Assembly: GCF_011752625.1 (NCBI RefSeq)
Contig: NZ_VWXD01000004.1
Location: 496,001 to 560,000, forward strand
Origin: Candidatus Pantoea formicae
Lineage (GTDB): Bacteria > Pseudomonadota > Gammaproteobacteria > Enterobacterales > Enterobacteriaceae
Reading direction: 5' to 3'
DNA: 64,000 bases
Shown: positions 24,137 to 32,384 of the stretch, piece by piece
Position numbering within the stretch: the stretch's first letter is position 1
How the letters are laid out: each line of letters begins with the position of its first letter
The notes under the pieces: model-generated
Seen by the model: the letters and a program-made list of their open reading frames with translations, nothing else
The model's database searches: none
Told to the model about the DNA's origin: nothing
Translations under genes and position numbers: made by a program

Positions 24137-25318
24137 TTATCCCCTCACCCACGCTTCGTCGACGCGCACATACTTAATCGCCTGACGGAAATAGGTATAA
24201 GCAATGTGCAATGCTCCATCGTCGCTCTGCTTAATACTGGGATAGGAGAACTCGCGGTTCAGCTTCTGCTGCGAGTTGTTGGTCATGCAGTAGCCATCAC
24301 CTTCATCGAGATTGCGCAGCCATGGCCAGCTTTTACCGCCATCGGTGGAGATAGCCAGCGTCATCGGCGCGCGCGGTGCTCCCCAGAACGCCGTACGTCC
24401 GCTGTGTACCACTGGTTCAGCGGCGACGGCCACGTCATCATCCTCGTCCTCGATTTCGTCATACAACGACAGACGGCGTTCGCTCGCATCTTTGGCACTC
24501 ATCGCGTTAAACACCAACGCCAAATGGCCGTTGCTAAGAGTCGTAACTTGAATCGATGAGTTGTTATTAGGGAGCTCGGTCGGCACCGGTGCACTCCAGC
24601 TTTCTCCCCCATCAGTGGAACGGCTTTGGTAAATAAAGTCCGCCCAACGGCTGCGATACAGTGCCAGCAAGCTGCCATCCTTTAACAAGGTAATGTTCAT
24701 GTGCACGCAGCCCAGGCTGTCCGGTACCGCTACATCACGCCATGTTTTTCCCTTGTCACTGGATATTTTCACTGCGCTGATATCATCATTCCCTACCCAT
24801 TTCACGCCAGGCTGGGTACGGCAATAGAACACCGGTAACAGCCAGTTGCCATTCGGTAGCACGACAACGGGCTGGCGAATAAAGGTGCCGGGCTGATCAA
24901 GCAGCGTGTCAATATCGCTCCAGCTGGCGCCAAAGTCACGCGACTGGCGATAACGCACAATCGCTGTATCCTGGTTGCCCGATTTTTGCGCTGTCCACAG
25001 CAGCCACAGCACTTGGTCAGGATCGAGGAACAGCACCGGATTCTGCTCAGATCGCGTGGAATCATCCGAGAGTTTCTCAGCTTTGCTCCACTGTGTGGTG
25101 CCTTTTGCCAGGCGCGAGCACCAGACCGAGATATCCGCGATCCCTTCCTGCGTGCCACCAAACCAGACGCACAGCAGGTCGCCATTGGGCAGTGGCAGCA
25201 GGTTAGCGGCATGGTTCTGCGGACAGACCGAAGGCAGCATCGCCGTGAGCTGCTGCGCATCCTGCGCGTGCGGATGAAGGTTACCGTTACGTTCGACGGT
25301 AATCGTTGAATCGGTCAT
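24137..25318 (-). CDS. Sialidase-fold (BNR repeat) glycan-active protein, non-secreted
   Basis: The 393-residue protein is a six-bladed beta-propeller of the sialidase superfamily. Four Asp-boxes are visible at about 126-133 (SRDFGASW), 186-193 (SSDKGKTW), 234-241 (STDGGESW) and 324-331 (STDGGKSW). The FRIP arginine motif of true sialidases is not found; LCVWFGGTQEG occupies the start of the first blade. No signal peptide is present, so it acts in the cytoplasm. An acidic insert, EIEDEDDDVAVAAEP, sits at about 288-302. It follows the symporter gene with a one-base gap. It may be a hydrolase or lyase for an imported disaccharide; the sialic acid label should not be taken literally. Confidence 0.75.
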   Translation of the reverse strand: MTDSTITVERNGNLHPHAQDAQQLTAMLPSVCPQNHAANLLPLPNGDLLCVWFGGTQEGIADISVWCSRLAKGTTQWSKAEKLSDDSTRSEQNPVLFLDPDQVLWLLWTAQKSGNQDTAIVRYRQSRDFGASWSDIDTLLDQPGTFIRQPVVVLPNGNWLLPVFYCRTQPGVKWVGNDDISAVKISSDKGKTWRDVAVPDSLGCVHMNITLLKDGSLLALYRSRWADFIYQSRSTDGGESWSAPVPTELPNNNSSIQVTTLSNGHLALVFNAMSAKDASERRLSLYDEIEDEDDDVAVAAEPVVHSGRTAFWGAPRAPMTLAISTDGGKSWPWLRNLDEGDGYCMTNNSQQKLNREFSYPSIKQSDDGALHIAYTYFRQAIKYVRVDEAWVRG

Positions 25319-25319
25319 A

Positions 25320-26741
25320 TCAGGCTCCACTATTTTGCATTGACGATTTTGGTGCTTTTTTCACGTGCGTCTGGCGCGAGGGGATCAGGCGGTCAATCAC
25401 CATAATCACCGCTGGCGTAATCAACGCCACATACATGTTATTGATGCCGAACGGGTCACCGAGCAGATACCACACGGAGGTCACCACACAGGCCGAAATC
25501 AAACCCGCATTGGCACCGCGCGTACTCTTATAGAACGGCAGATAGAAGGCAATAATGGCGACGACCGAGATCGACAGACGAATCGCGCGGGTGAAGAATG
25601 ACAGCTTCAGCACTTCCGGCACGAACAGGACAAAGATCAGCGGTAAGAAACCGATTAGCAGCGACAGCCAGCGCGTCATGCGGAACTCTTGCTCGGGTGA
25701 AGGCTTGCGATAAGGGACGTAGAAATCTTTTACTACCAGCGAAACAATCGCCAGTGCCACCGTACTGACGCTAACAAAAATCGAAGCCACCAGAGAGGTT
25801 GTGACAATCCCTGCCAGCCACGGGCTCATATCCTGCAGGAACACCGGCAGCGCATAGAGGCTTTTAATACCCGGATGCAGGAACTTCGCCGCCACGCCGA
25901 TCAGCGCGATGGCGATAGCAATCGGCATACAGAAGAAGAAGGCAACCCACGTCGCACGCTTGGCGGATTCGGCATTTTTCGTCGAGGCGATGGCCTGGAT
26001 AACAAACTGGGTGCAGAAGATTGAACCGATAGTGCCAATCATCCAGGCAAAGATAGTACTGCCCCCCACGTTACCGTCCCAGGTCCAGTAGAAGTGCGGC
26101 ATCTCTTTAATCATTGGGCTGACACCGCCGGTCATATGCAGCGCAATGCCCAAGATAATCAGAATACCCACGTATTTCAGGGCACTGTGCAGCAGTGTGA
26201 CCCAGGCGATGCCTTTCATGCCGCCAAACATAAAATAGAAGGTACTGACAATGGCGGTTATAAAGGCCGCGCTGGTGAGGTCGAGGTTCAATACCGTAGA
26301 GATCGCCGCCGCACCGCTGACGTAGTTCCCCACGTTCACCAGCAGCAGCGCATAGATCATAATGATGGAGATAATGTTCTTGGTTGAATTGCCATACCGC
26401 TCTGCAATTGCACCAGAGATGGTGATTTTACCGGTATTGTAGATGCGTTTGACCAGCAGAAAACCGAACAGCGGAAAACCAATCGCAGCACCGATCACAG
26501 ACCAAGAGGCGGCAAAACCATCCTCAAATGCCGCCTGCGCGGTACCGATGGTGGATTTCGCCCCGATGTACTCGGACATCAGCATGACGCCCACGACAAA
26601 TGCCGGCATCACGTTTGAACCGGCCATAAAGTCGCCGCTATTTTTACTGCGAAGACGCCAGGTCAGCCAAGTGGTGAACAGGATGTACGCAATGACAATC
26701 CCGACAATAATCACCATCCCTTCAGCAGAGAACTCTTTCAT
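25320..26741 (-). CDS. Sodium:solute symporter (SSS) family transporter
   Basis: The 473-residue inner-membrane protein has about thirteen hydrophobic segments with SSS features: SKNSGDFMAGSNVMPAFVVGVMLMSEYIGAKSTIG near the N terminus, the ERYGNSTKNI loop and SLVASIFVSVSTVALAIVSLVVKDFY near the sodium site. Relatives carry sugars, sialic acid, carboxylates or proline with Na+. It heads a three-gene operon with the sialidase-like protein and an SDR, so a sugar acid or oligosaccharide is the likely cargo. A CRP-like site lies 119-134 bp before its start. The stop overlaps the ribosome site of the next gene. Confidence 0.9.
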   Translation of the reverse strand: MKEFSAEGMVIIVGIVIAYILFTTWLTWRLRSKNSGDFMAGSNVMPAFVVGVMLMSEYIGAKSTIGTAQAAFEDGFAASWSVIGAAIGFPLFGFLLVKRIYNTGKITISGAIAERYGNSTKNIISIIMIYALLLVNVGNYVSGAAAISTVLNLDLTSAAFITAIVSTFYFMFGGMKGIAWVTLLHSALKYVGILIILGIALHMTGGVSPMIKEMPHFYWTWDGNVGGSTIFAWMIGTIGSIFCTQFVIQAIASTKNAESAKRATWVAFFFCMPIAIAIALIGVAAKFLHPGIKSLYALPVFLQDMSPWLAGIVTTSLVASIFVSVSTVALAIVSLVVKDFYVPYRKPSPEQEFRMTRWLSLLIGFLPLIFVLFVPEVLKLSFFTRAIRLSISVVAIIAFYLPFYKSTRGANAGLISACVVTSVWYLLGDPFGINNMYVALITPAVIMVIDRLIPSRQTHVKKAPKSSMQNSGA

Positions 26742-26859
26742 TTTAGCCTCATCGATAACGTAGGGTCATGGCATGCACTGGGCTTCGCGCGTGCCGTTAA
26801 TGAGGTAGCCAATCTTGTTATTTTAGTGTCTGAGCACCAGGGCTACCCAGCTTAAATTT

Positions 26860-26875
26860 AGTGATTTATTTCACT
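26860..26875. promoter_or_regulatory. CRP-like site upstream of symporter operon
   Basis: AGTGATTTATTTCACT matches the CRP consensus TGTGA-N6-TCACA except at the outer base of each arm and is a perfect palindrome in the arms. It lies 119-134 bp upstream of the symporter ATG. Confidence 0.5.
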
Positions 26876-26961
26876 CACACAAGAATGAATTCACGCATAA
26901 GCAGGGCAATTTATAGGCTAATGGCGAGTAAATTTGTTTGATCATGCTCACAAACAGTCAA

Positions 26962-26983
26962 TTTTGATTATAAATAATCAAAA
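26962..26983. terminator. AT-rich 22-bp palindrome after LysR gene
   Basis: TTTTGATTA-taaa-TAATCAAAA has perfect 9-bp arms and lies 13 bases past the LysR stop. It could be a terminator or an operator for the symporter operon. Confidence 0.45.
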
Positions 26984-26995
26984 ATGATTTTATCG

Positions 26996-27901
26996 CTAGA
27001 GTGCAGACTGGAGGAAATCAACAAAGGCGCTGATACGAGCAGGTAGCTGGCGTTGGGGCCGCCATACGGCAAAGATATCGCCGTCTACTGCACTCCACTC
27101 TGGTAGCACATGTAGCAGTTCACCACGCTCGATGCTGTGCTGTGCATCCCACCATGAACGAAGCAAGATACCGTGCCCATCCATCGCGTATTGCATCGCC
27201 ACTTCACCATCATTAGTGATCAGGCTGCCGTGTACCTTTTGGGTCAACTGCTGCTCACCGTTGCTTAAGCGCCATAACGCAAAATCACTTTCGTATTGCC
27301 GCAATAAAATGCAGTTATGTTGCGCCAGAGCGGCAATGCTTGCTGGCAAACCACAACGCTCGGCATAGTCTGGCGCGCAGCATAACACGCGGGGATTGGT
27401 ACGTAGCTTGCGCGCCATCAGCCGCGCATCGGGCGGCTCACCGATGCGGATATCAATATCGATATGTGCATCAAGGAAGTTCAGTGGCTGGCTGCTGAGT
27501 TGCAACGACAGTGACACCTCCGGGTGCAGCGCCGCAAAACGTGAAATGCAGGGCGCAACATGTCGGCGGCCAAAGCCGAATGAAGCATTGATGTTGAGCG
27601 AACCACGCAGCACCGCGGTCTGCCCGCTGACCGACTCTTCCAGCTCCGCCAGTTGATCCAGTAAGGGTCTCGCACCGTCAAGATAGCGCTTACCTTCAGC
27701 GGTCAGTTCCAGACGCCGCGTGGTGCGACGCAACAGCTGCACACCCAGCCGTTGCTCCAGCTGGCTGAGCCGCTTGCTGACCGCTGGCAATGAGAGGCCT
27801 AACTCCCGCGCCGCAGCGGTTAAACTCTCCAACGCCGCCACCCGCACAAAGAAGGCCAGATCATCGGTCGAGGTGCGCGATTCTCTACTTTTATTCAACA
27901 T
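26996..27901 (-). CDS. LysR-family regulator, divergent from dmlA (DmlR-like)
   Basis: The protein (301 residues from ATG 27901) has an N-terminal winged helix (DLAFFVRVAALESLTAAARELGLSLPAVSKRLSQLEQRLG, then LLRRTTRRLELTAEGKRYL) and a co-inducer domain typical of the CrgA/DmlR group. It is divergent from the D-malate dehydrogenase gene, the arrangement known for dmlR-dmlA in E. coli, so it likely activates dmlA in response to a hydroxy acid. An in-frame ATG at 27940 would add 13 residues but leave only 46 bp for the divergent promoters; neither start has a strong ribosome site. Confidence 0.85.
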   Translation of the reverse strand: MLNKSRESRTSTDDLAFFVRVAALESLTAAARELGLSLPAVSKRLSQLEQRLGVQLLRRTTRRLELTAEGKRYLDGARPLLDQLAELEESVSGQTAVLRGSLNINASFGFGRRHVAPCISRFAALHPEVSLSLQLSSQPLNFLDAHIDIDIRIGEPPDARLMARKLRTNPRVLCCAPDYAERCGLPASIAALAQHNCILLRQYESDFALWRLSNGEQQLTQKVHGSLITNDGEVAMQYAMDGHGILLRSWWDAQHSIERGELLHVLPEWSAVDGDIFAVWRPQRQLPARISAFVDFLQSAL

Positions 27902-27986
27902 TGGCTTGCCGCTCAGGCTAATTATTTCCCAGGAATGCATGGTTATACTGCGTTCAGAACATCAACAGCAACCTGCGAGAGACCCT

Positions 27987-29057
27987 ATGAGCGGCAAAAC
28001 CTATAAAATCGCCGTCATCCCTGGCGATGGCATTGGCAAAGAAGTGATGCCAGAAGGCATCCGTGTGATGGATGCGGCAGCAAAGAAATTCAACATTTCG
28101 CTGGAGTGGCAATGGTTCGACTTTGCCAGCGCGGAATACTGGCAGCAGCATGGAAAGATGTTGCCGGATGATTGGTTCGCCACCTTGAGCCAATTCGATG
28201 CTATCTATTTTGGTGCCGTGGGCTGGCCGGACGTCGTGCCGGACCATGTGTCGCTCTGGGGATCGCTGTTACAGTTCCGCCGCGAGTTCGATCAATACGT
28301 CAACCTTCGTCCGGTGCGTCTGATGCCTGGCGTCAAAGCACCGCTGGCAAATCGCCAGCCGGGCGATATCGATTTCTATGTGGTGCGCGAGAACACAGAA
28401 GGCGAGTATTCATCCGTCGGTGGCACCATGTTCCCCGGCACTGACCGCGAAGTGGTGATTCAGGAAACGGTGATGACGCGTACCGGTGTGGATCGCATTT
28501 TGAAATTTGCCTATGAGTTAGCGCAAAAACGACCGAAAAAACACCTTACCTCTGCCACCAAATCCAATGGCATTGCCATCACCATGCCCTATTGGGATAG
28601 CCGCGTAGAAGCGATGGCACCGGCTTATCCAGAGGTGAAAGTCGATAAATATCATATTGATATTCTTACCGCTAACTTTGTGCTGCATCCTGACTGGTTT
28701 GACGTCGTGGTCGCCAGTAACCTGTTTGGTGACATCCTTTCGGATTTAGGTCCCGCCTGTACCGGCACCATCGGTATTGCGCCGTCAGCCAACATTAACC
28801 CGGAAGGTAAATTCCCCAGCCTGTTTGAGCCCGTACACGGCTCTGCGCCCGATATCGCCGGCAAAGGCGTGGCGAACCCGATTGGGCAAATCTGGTGTGG
28901 TGCGATGATGCTGGAACACCTCGGCTACGCCGAAGCGGGCGCCGCGGTGCTGGATGCGATTGAGCGCACACTGGCAGCCGGGAACAGCCTGACGCGCGAC
29001 TTGGGCGGCAGCGCTTCAACAGAAGAGTTGGGTGTGGCGATTGCGGCAGCGTTGTAA
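27987..29057 (+). CDS. dmlA: D-malate / tartrate dehydrogenase (decarboxylating)
   Basis: The 356-residue protein belongs to the beta-decarboxylating dehydrogenases. It starts KIAVIPGDGIGKEVMPEGIRV and carries YFGAVGWPDVVPDH, LWGSLLQFRREFDQYVNLRPVRL, the ENTEGEYSSVGG substrate block, the Lys of TSATKSNG, the Asp-rich metal site VVASNLFGDILSDLGPACTG and the NAD site EPVHGSAPDIAGKG. The details match DmlA/TtuC rather than LeuB. It converts D-malate to pyruvate and CO2 with NAD and metal, and may accept tartrate. ATG 27987 is preceded by GAGAGACC. A hairpin terminator follows directly. Confidence 0.93.
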   Translation: MSGKTYKIAVIPGDGIGKEVMPEGIRVMDAAAKKFNISLEWQWFDFASAEYWQQHGKMLPDDWFATLSQFDAIYFGAVGWPDVVPDHVSLWGSLLQFRREFDQYVNLRPVRLMPGVKAPLANRQPGDIDFYVVRENTEGEYSSVGGTMFPGTDREVVIQETVMTRTGVDRILKFAYELAQKRPKKHLTSATKSNGIAITMPYWDSRVEAMAPAYPEVKVDKYHIDILTANFVLHPDWFDVVVASNLFGDILSDLGPACTGTIGIAPSANINPEGKFPSLFEPVHGSAPDIAGKGVANPIGQIWCGAMMLEHLGYAEAGAAVLDAIERTLAAGNSLTRDLGGSASTEELGVAIAAAL

Positions 29058-29063
29058 GCAAAA

Positions 29064-29087
29064 AGTGGCGCGATAAATCGCGCCACT
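29064..29087 (+). terminator. Terminator after dmlA (family B-like palindrome)
   Basis: AGTGGCGCGAT-aa-ATCGCGCCACT is a 24-bp palindrome, followed by CTAATTGCTTTT. A smaller hairpin GCGCA-N6-TGCGC at 29181-29196 lies beyond the stop of the facing gene. Confidence 0.8.
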
Positions 29088-29199
29088 CTAATTGCTTTTG
29101 GGGAGTGAGCCCTGGTGGCCGCTCCCTGCTAACGTCGGGTATGCAACACAGCCGCGACAGCGTCTGCAGCAGCGATAGTGGCGCAATTTACTGCGCTTA

Positions 29200-30534
29200 T
29201 TAAAGTGAAAATACTTGCACCGTTTCTACACACCATCCCGGCGGTAATGGCTGCGGACGGGCAATTGAGAGATTCAGCAGCTGCAGATTTTCTACACCCT
29301 GTGCATACACGCCCGGCAGACCGTTTGGATACGCAGCAACACCAAAGGCGAGTCCCGTTGCGGCATCTAATTTGTAGGCATTATCCAGCCCCATACCAGT
29401 GGGCGATTGTGGATTACAGGGTGGACGCACATCATAATGCCCCTGCTCAACGCCCTGCGCCTCTATCTGACGCAACTGCACGTTACTCAGCATCACATCC
29501 CTAATCTGCCCATGTCGCTCGGCATGCAAGTTAATCGCACCTTCCATCACACCGGTCACATTGCTGAATTGCAACTGCTCAATGTTTCCCGGCACCACCG
29601 CCGGATCGCGCGCCCTGACTGAGACAAAAAGCGCATCGGCTTTCCCCCAATGGCAGGGAGGCGCATGACGACAGGCCAACGTAAGATTGCTGAACATCAG
29701 GCGGCGAAACGCACCTCCATCACGCGACAACAACCCTATTGCGCGATTGGAATCGAATATCGTACAACCGGAGACGGTGACATCTTCAATATCATCGAAG
29801 GTTTCCGTACCGATTTTAAACGCGCAGCTATAGGAACGTAGCAGGCAGTTGGTGATCATAATTTTCTGTGCTGGGCGGCGAAGATGTGATGGTTTTTGCG
29901 TGGTTTTGATGCAAATCGCGTCATCCGCTGCACTGAGATAGCTATTGCTGACAAACACCGCTTCGCAGCTGTCGATATCTAATGCATCCGTGTTAGGCAT
30001 GCTCATACTGTTATCGATGGTCAGGTGATCAATATGCACATGGCAACAGCTCACCAGATGCACGGTCCACATCGGTGCTTGCACAATGGTGAAATCCTGC
30101 AGCGTCACCTGCTGGCAATCCTCAAATACGATGATGCGGGGTCGTTGTGGACGCGGCAGCCGATAACCCTGCTCGTCCTTTTCCGCTGCGAACCAGGCCT
30201 CGCCTTGGCCATCAATCACCCCTTTACCGCTGAGGGTGATATTGCGCTGGCCTATGGCGTACAAAAGCACATGCTGCGACAGCTCCGCCTGACTTTGTGT
30301 GAGGTGCTGTTGGTAATCCTCAATGCGAGCGCTGGCAAGCAGCGTTGCTCCCCCTTCAAGGTGGAGATGGATGTTTGAACCGAGCACCAGCGTACCCAGA
30401 TGATAGCGCCCCGGTGGCACCGACAGCGTTCCGCCACCCCGTGCCGCTAAATGATCCAACGCGCGCTGGAAACAGTAGGTATCGAGGGTTTCGCCATTGG
30501 CAACGGGGTAGAAATCGGCGAGTGAAATGTGCAT
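29200..30534 (-). CDS. Glycoside hydrolase family 28-like protein, cytoplasmic, atypical active site
   Basis: The 444-residue protein has the right-handed beta-helix pattern of GH28 polygalacturonases: PPGRYHLGTLVLGSNIHLHLEGGATL, ITLSGKGVIDGQGEAWF, then NTDALDID at about 181-188 and ADDAICIK at 203-210, which hold the catalytic aspartates. The usual GHG triad member is replaced by SCAFKIGT near 236-243, and the RIK element by AIGLLSR near 265. No signal peptide is present, so it acts on imported sugars inside the cell. ATG 30534 follows AAGGAGAAGC. It ends the operon binding protein, permease, permease, GH28. Substrates may be galacturonide or rhamnosyl oligosaccharides; activity needs testing. 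Confidence 0.8.
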   Translation of the reverse strand: MHISLADFYPVANGETLDTYCFQRALDHLAARGGGTLSVPPGRYHLGTLVLGSNIHLHLEGGATLLASARIEDYQQHLTQSQAELSQHVLLYAIGQRNITLSGKGVIDGQGEAWFAAEKDEQGYRLPRPQRPRIIVFEDCQQVTLQDFTIVQAPMWTVHLVSCCHVHIDHLTIDNSMSMPNTDALDIDSCEAVFVSNSYLSAADDAICIKTTQKPSHLRRPAQKIMITNCLLRSYSCAFKIGTETFDDIEDVTVSGCTIFDSNRAIGLLSRDGGAFRRLMFSNLTLACRHAPPCHWGKADALFVSVRARDPAVVPGNIEQLQFSNVTGVMEGAINLHAERHGQIRDVMLSNVQLRQIEAQGVEQGHYDVRPPCNPQSPTGMGLDNAYKLDAATGLAFGVAAYPNGLPGVYAQGVENLQLLNLSIARPQPLPPGWCVETVQVFSL

Positions 30535-30635
30535 ACGCTTCTCCTTGAATAGCAGCGATGCACCATTGCAGCATGCGCCGCACGACAAATACCTTTCTCT
30601 GATGGACACCTTGCGCCGCAGCGCAGGCGTGTCCC

Positions 30636-31454
30636 CTATTTCACCGCGCCTTCCGTCACACCACTGATAAATTTACGCTGGAACACCAGGAACACCACCA
30701 CCAACGGCAAGATCACAATCATCGCGCCCGCCATCAGCACCGGGATATCAATGGTGTTTTTGTTTTGGAAAAACATCATGCCGATGGGCAGCGTACGCAG
30801 TTCATCTTTGTTGACCAGAATGAGCGGAATCAAAAACTCATTCCATGTCCAGATAAACAGCAACAATGCCAGGGTTGAAAGCGTCGGCCAGATAGCGGGC
30901 ACCAGAATACCCCACAGAATTTTACGACGGGATGCGCCATCCATCACTGAGGCTTCCACCAGTTCGCGCGGCACCTGCTGAAGCGCAGTGGCGATCATGA
31001 GCGTGGTGAACGGCAGGGATAACGCAATCTGCGGCAGGATCAGCGCCAGATAGGTGTTGGTCAGGCCCATCCAGCGCAATTCGTGATAAAGCGGGATGAT
31101 GAAAGCTTCGCTCGGCAGCACCATGCCCAGTCCCAGCATCGCCGCCACCACTTTCTTACCGGGAATCTTCAGCCAGGCAAAACCAAAACCGGCCAGAATG
31201 CCCAGCAGAATGCTGCTGATGACTACCGGAATCACCACCAGTACCGAGTTCATGAAGTAGACGTTGAAGTGCCCCTGTTGCCATGCCGTCACGTAGTTTT
31301 TAAAGTTTAGCGATGAAGGCAGCGTGAACACGCCCTGAAACAACTCCATCTGGGTTTTAAACGAGGTCATCAGCGCCATTAAAAACGGCAGAATGGTCAT
31401 CAGCGCGACAATCCAGATCAGCGCGCGAGAGGCAATAGGCGTGCCACGCATCAT
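30636..31454 (-). CDS. Sugar ABC transporter permease, CUT1 (MalG type)
   Basis: The 272-residue membrane protein has six predicted segments and the CUT1 EAA loop LVEASVMDGASRRKILWGILVPAIWPT that contacts the ATPase. LPSEAFIIPLYHELRWMGLTNTYLALILPQIALSLPF is the typical MalG-like central segment. It pairs with the next upstream gene, whose stop overlaps its start by one base. No frameshift is visible. With the binding protein at 32385 and the ATPase at 34868 it forms a carbohydrate importer; the cargo is probably an oligosaccharide for the GH28-like enzyme. Confidence 0.93.
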   Translation of the reverse strand: MMRGTPIASRALIWIVALMTILPFLMALMTSFKTQMELFQGVFTLPSSLNFKNYVTAWQQGHFNVYFMNSVLVVIPVVISSILLGILAGFGFAWLKIPGKKVVAAMLGLGMVLPSEAFIIPLYHELRWMGLTNTYLALILPQIALSLPFTTLMIATALQQVPRELVEASVMDGASRRKILWGILVPAIWPTLSTLALLLFIWTWNEFLIPLILVNKDELRTLPIGMMFFQNKNTIDIPVLMAGAMIVILPLVVVFLVFQRKFISGVTEGAVK

Positions 31455-32326
31455 CAGTGTCGCTCCCGAATAGCAAAATGAATCAAGGCGTTAATCATCA
31501 ACACAATCAACATACTGAATACCGCCACCGCAGAGGCATACCCAAAGTAGTGCAGGTCAAAACCTTGTTTATACATGAAGATATTGGTGACCATGGTTGA
31601 GGTGCCGGGCCCGCCTTGCGTCATCACGTAAACCAAGTCGAATGCCTTCAGACTGGCGATCACCGTTAACAGCAGGGCAATACGCAGCTCCGGACGCAGT
31701 GAGGGCAGCGTGATACGCATAAATTTCTGGCGGCGTGAGGAGCCATCCAGATCGGCAGCCTCTAACAGCGACGGGTCCATGCGTTGTAAACCGGCCATAA
31801 ACAACACCAGGCAGAAACCAAAGAAATACCAGGTGGCCACAAAGCCCACGGCGGGTAACGCCCAGGTGAAGTCCCCCAGCCAAGAGAGCGCCAACTGCGG
31901 TAAACCTATCGCGCGCAGAAACTGATCGATGGGGCCAAACGCCGGGTTATACAGCCAGCGCCATACCACGCCCAGCACCGCCATCGGCATGATATACGGC
32001 AGGAAAAACAGGATGCGCAGCACACTACGCTCTTTGTTATTGCGCGTGTCATACAGAAAGCTGCACAGCAGCAAACCCACACCGATCGGCAGCAGGGTAT
32101 AAAACAGCATTAACAAGGCGTTGTTGCCGAGCGCGACCCAGAACACCGGATCCTGGAACATACGCAAATAGTTGCTGATGCCGTTAAAAACGGGCCAGGA
32201 AGTGCCATCCCATTCGGTAAAACTGATACCGAGCGAAGCCAGCAGCGGCAGGAGTAAAAACACCGCGTAGACCAATACCGCGGGCAGAAGATAGAGCGCA
32301 TTGCGCCAGGCAGATTTGTTCAGCAT
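31454..32326 (-). CDS. Sugar ABC transporter permease, CUT1 (MalF type)
   Basis: The 290-residue protein has six predicted membrane segments without the long MalF periplasmic insertion, as in most CUT1 systems. LLPLLASLGISFTEWDG is the usual N-terminal block and LLEAADLDGSSRRQKFMRITLPSLRPEL is the EAA loop. ALNKSAWRNALYLLPAVLVYAVF-like basic-then-hydrophobic residues form the first segment. It is translationally coupled to the MalG-type gene. A strong hairpin at 32355-32376 separates it from the binding-protein gene, probably lowering its expression relative to that gene. Confidence 0.93.
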   Translation of the reverse strand: MLNKSAWRNALYLLPAVLVYAVFLLLPLLASLGISFTEWDGTSWPVFNGISNYLRMFQDPVFWVALGNNALLMLFYTLLPIGVGLLLCSFLYDTRNNKERSVLRILFFLPYIMPMAVLGVVWRWLYNPAFGPIDQFLRAIGLPQLALSWLGDFTWALPAVGFVATWYFFGFCLVLFMAGLQRMDPSLLEAADLDGSSRRQKFMRITLPSLRPELRIALLLTVIASLKAFDLVYVMTQGGPGTSTMVTNIFMYKQGFDLHYFGYASAVAVFSMLIVLMINALIHFAIRERH

Positions 32327-32354
32327 AACCTTACTCGCTTGCAGGCCTGTTCAC

Positions 32355-32376
32355 GGCCCGGCGCATTTGCCGGGCC
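32355..32376. repeat. GC-rich hairpin between binding protein and permease genes
   Basis: GGCCCGGC-GCATTT-GCCGGGCC has 8-bp perfect arms in the 58-bp gap. The position recalls the REP elements between malE and malF that stabilise upstream mRNA. Confidence 0.75.
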
Positions 32377-32384
32377 GGACGTCA

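Noticed and set aside
23457..26741. Sialic acid catabolism operon
   Set aside because: No nanA, nanE or nanK, no FRIP motif and no secretion signal in the sialidase-fold protein.
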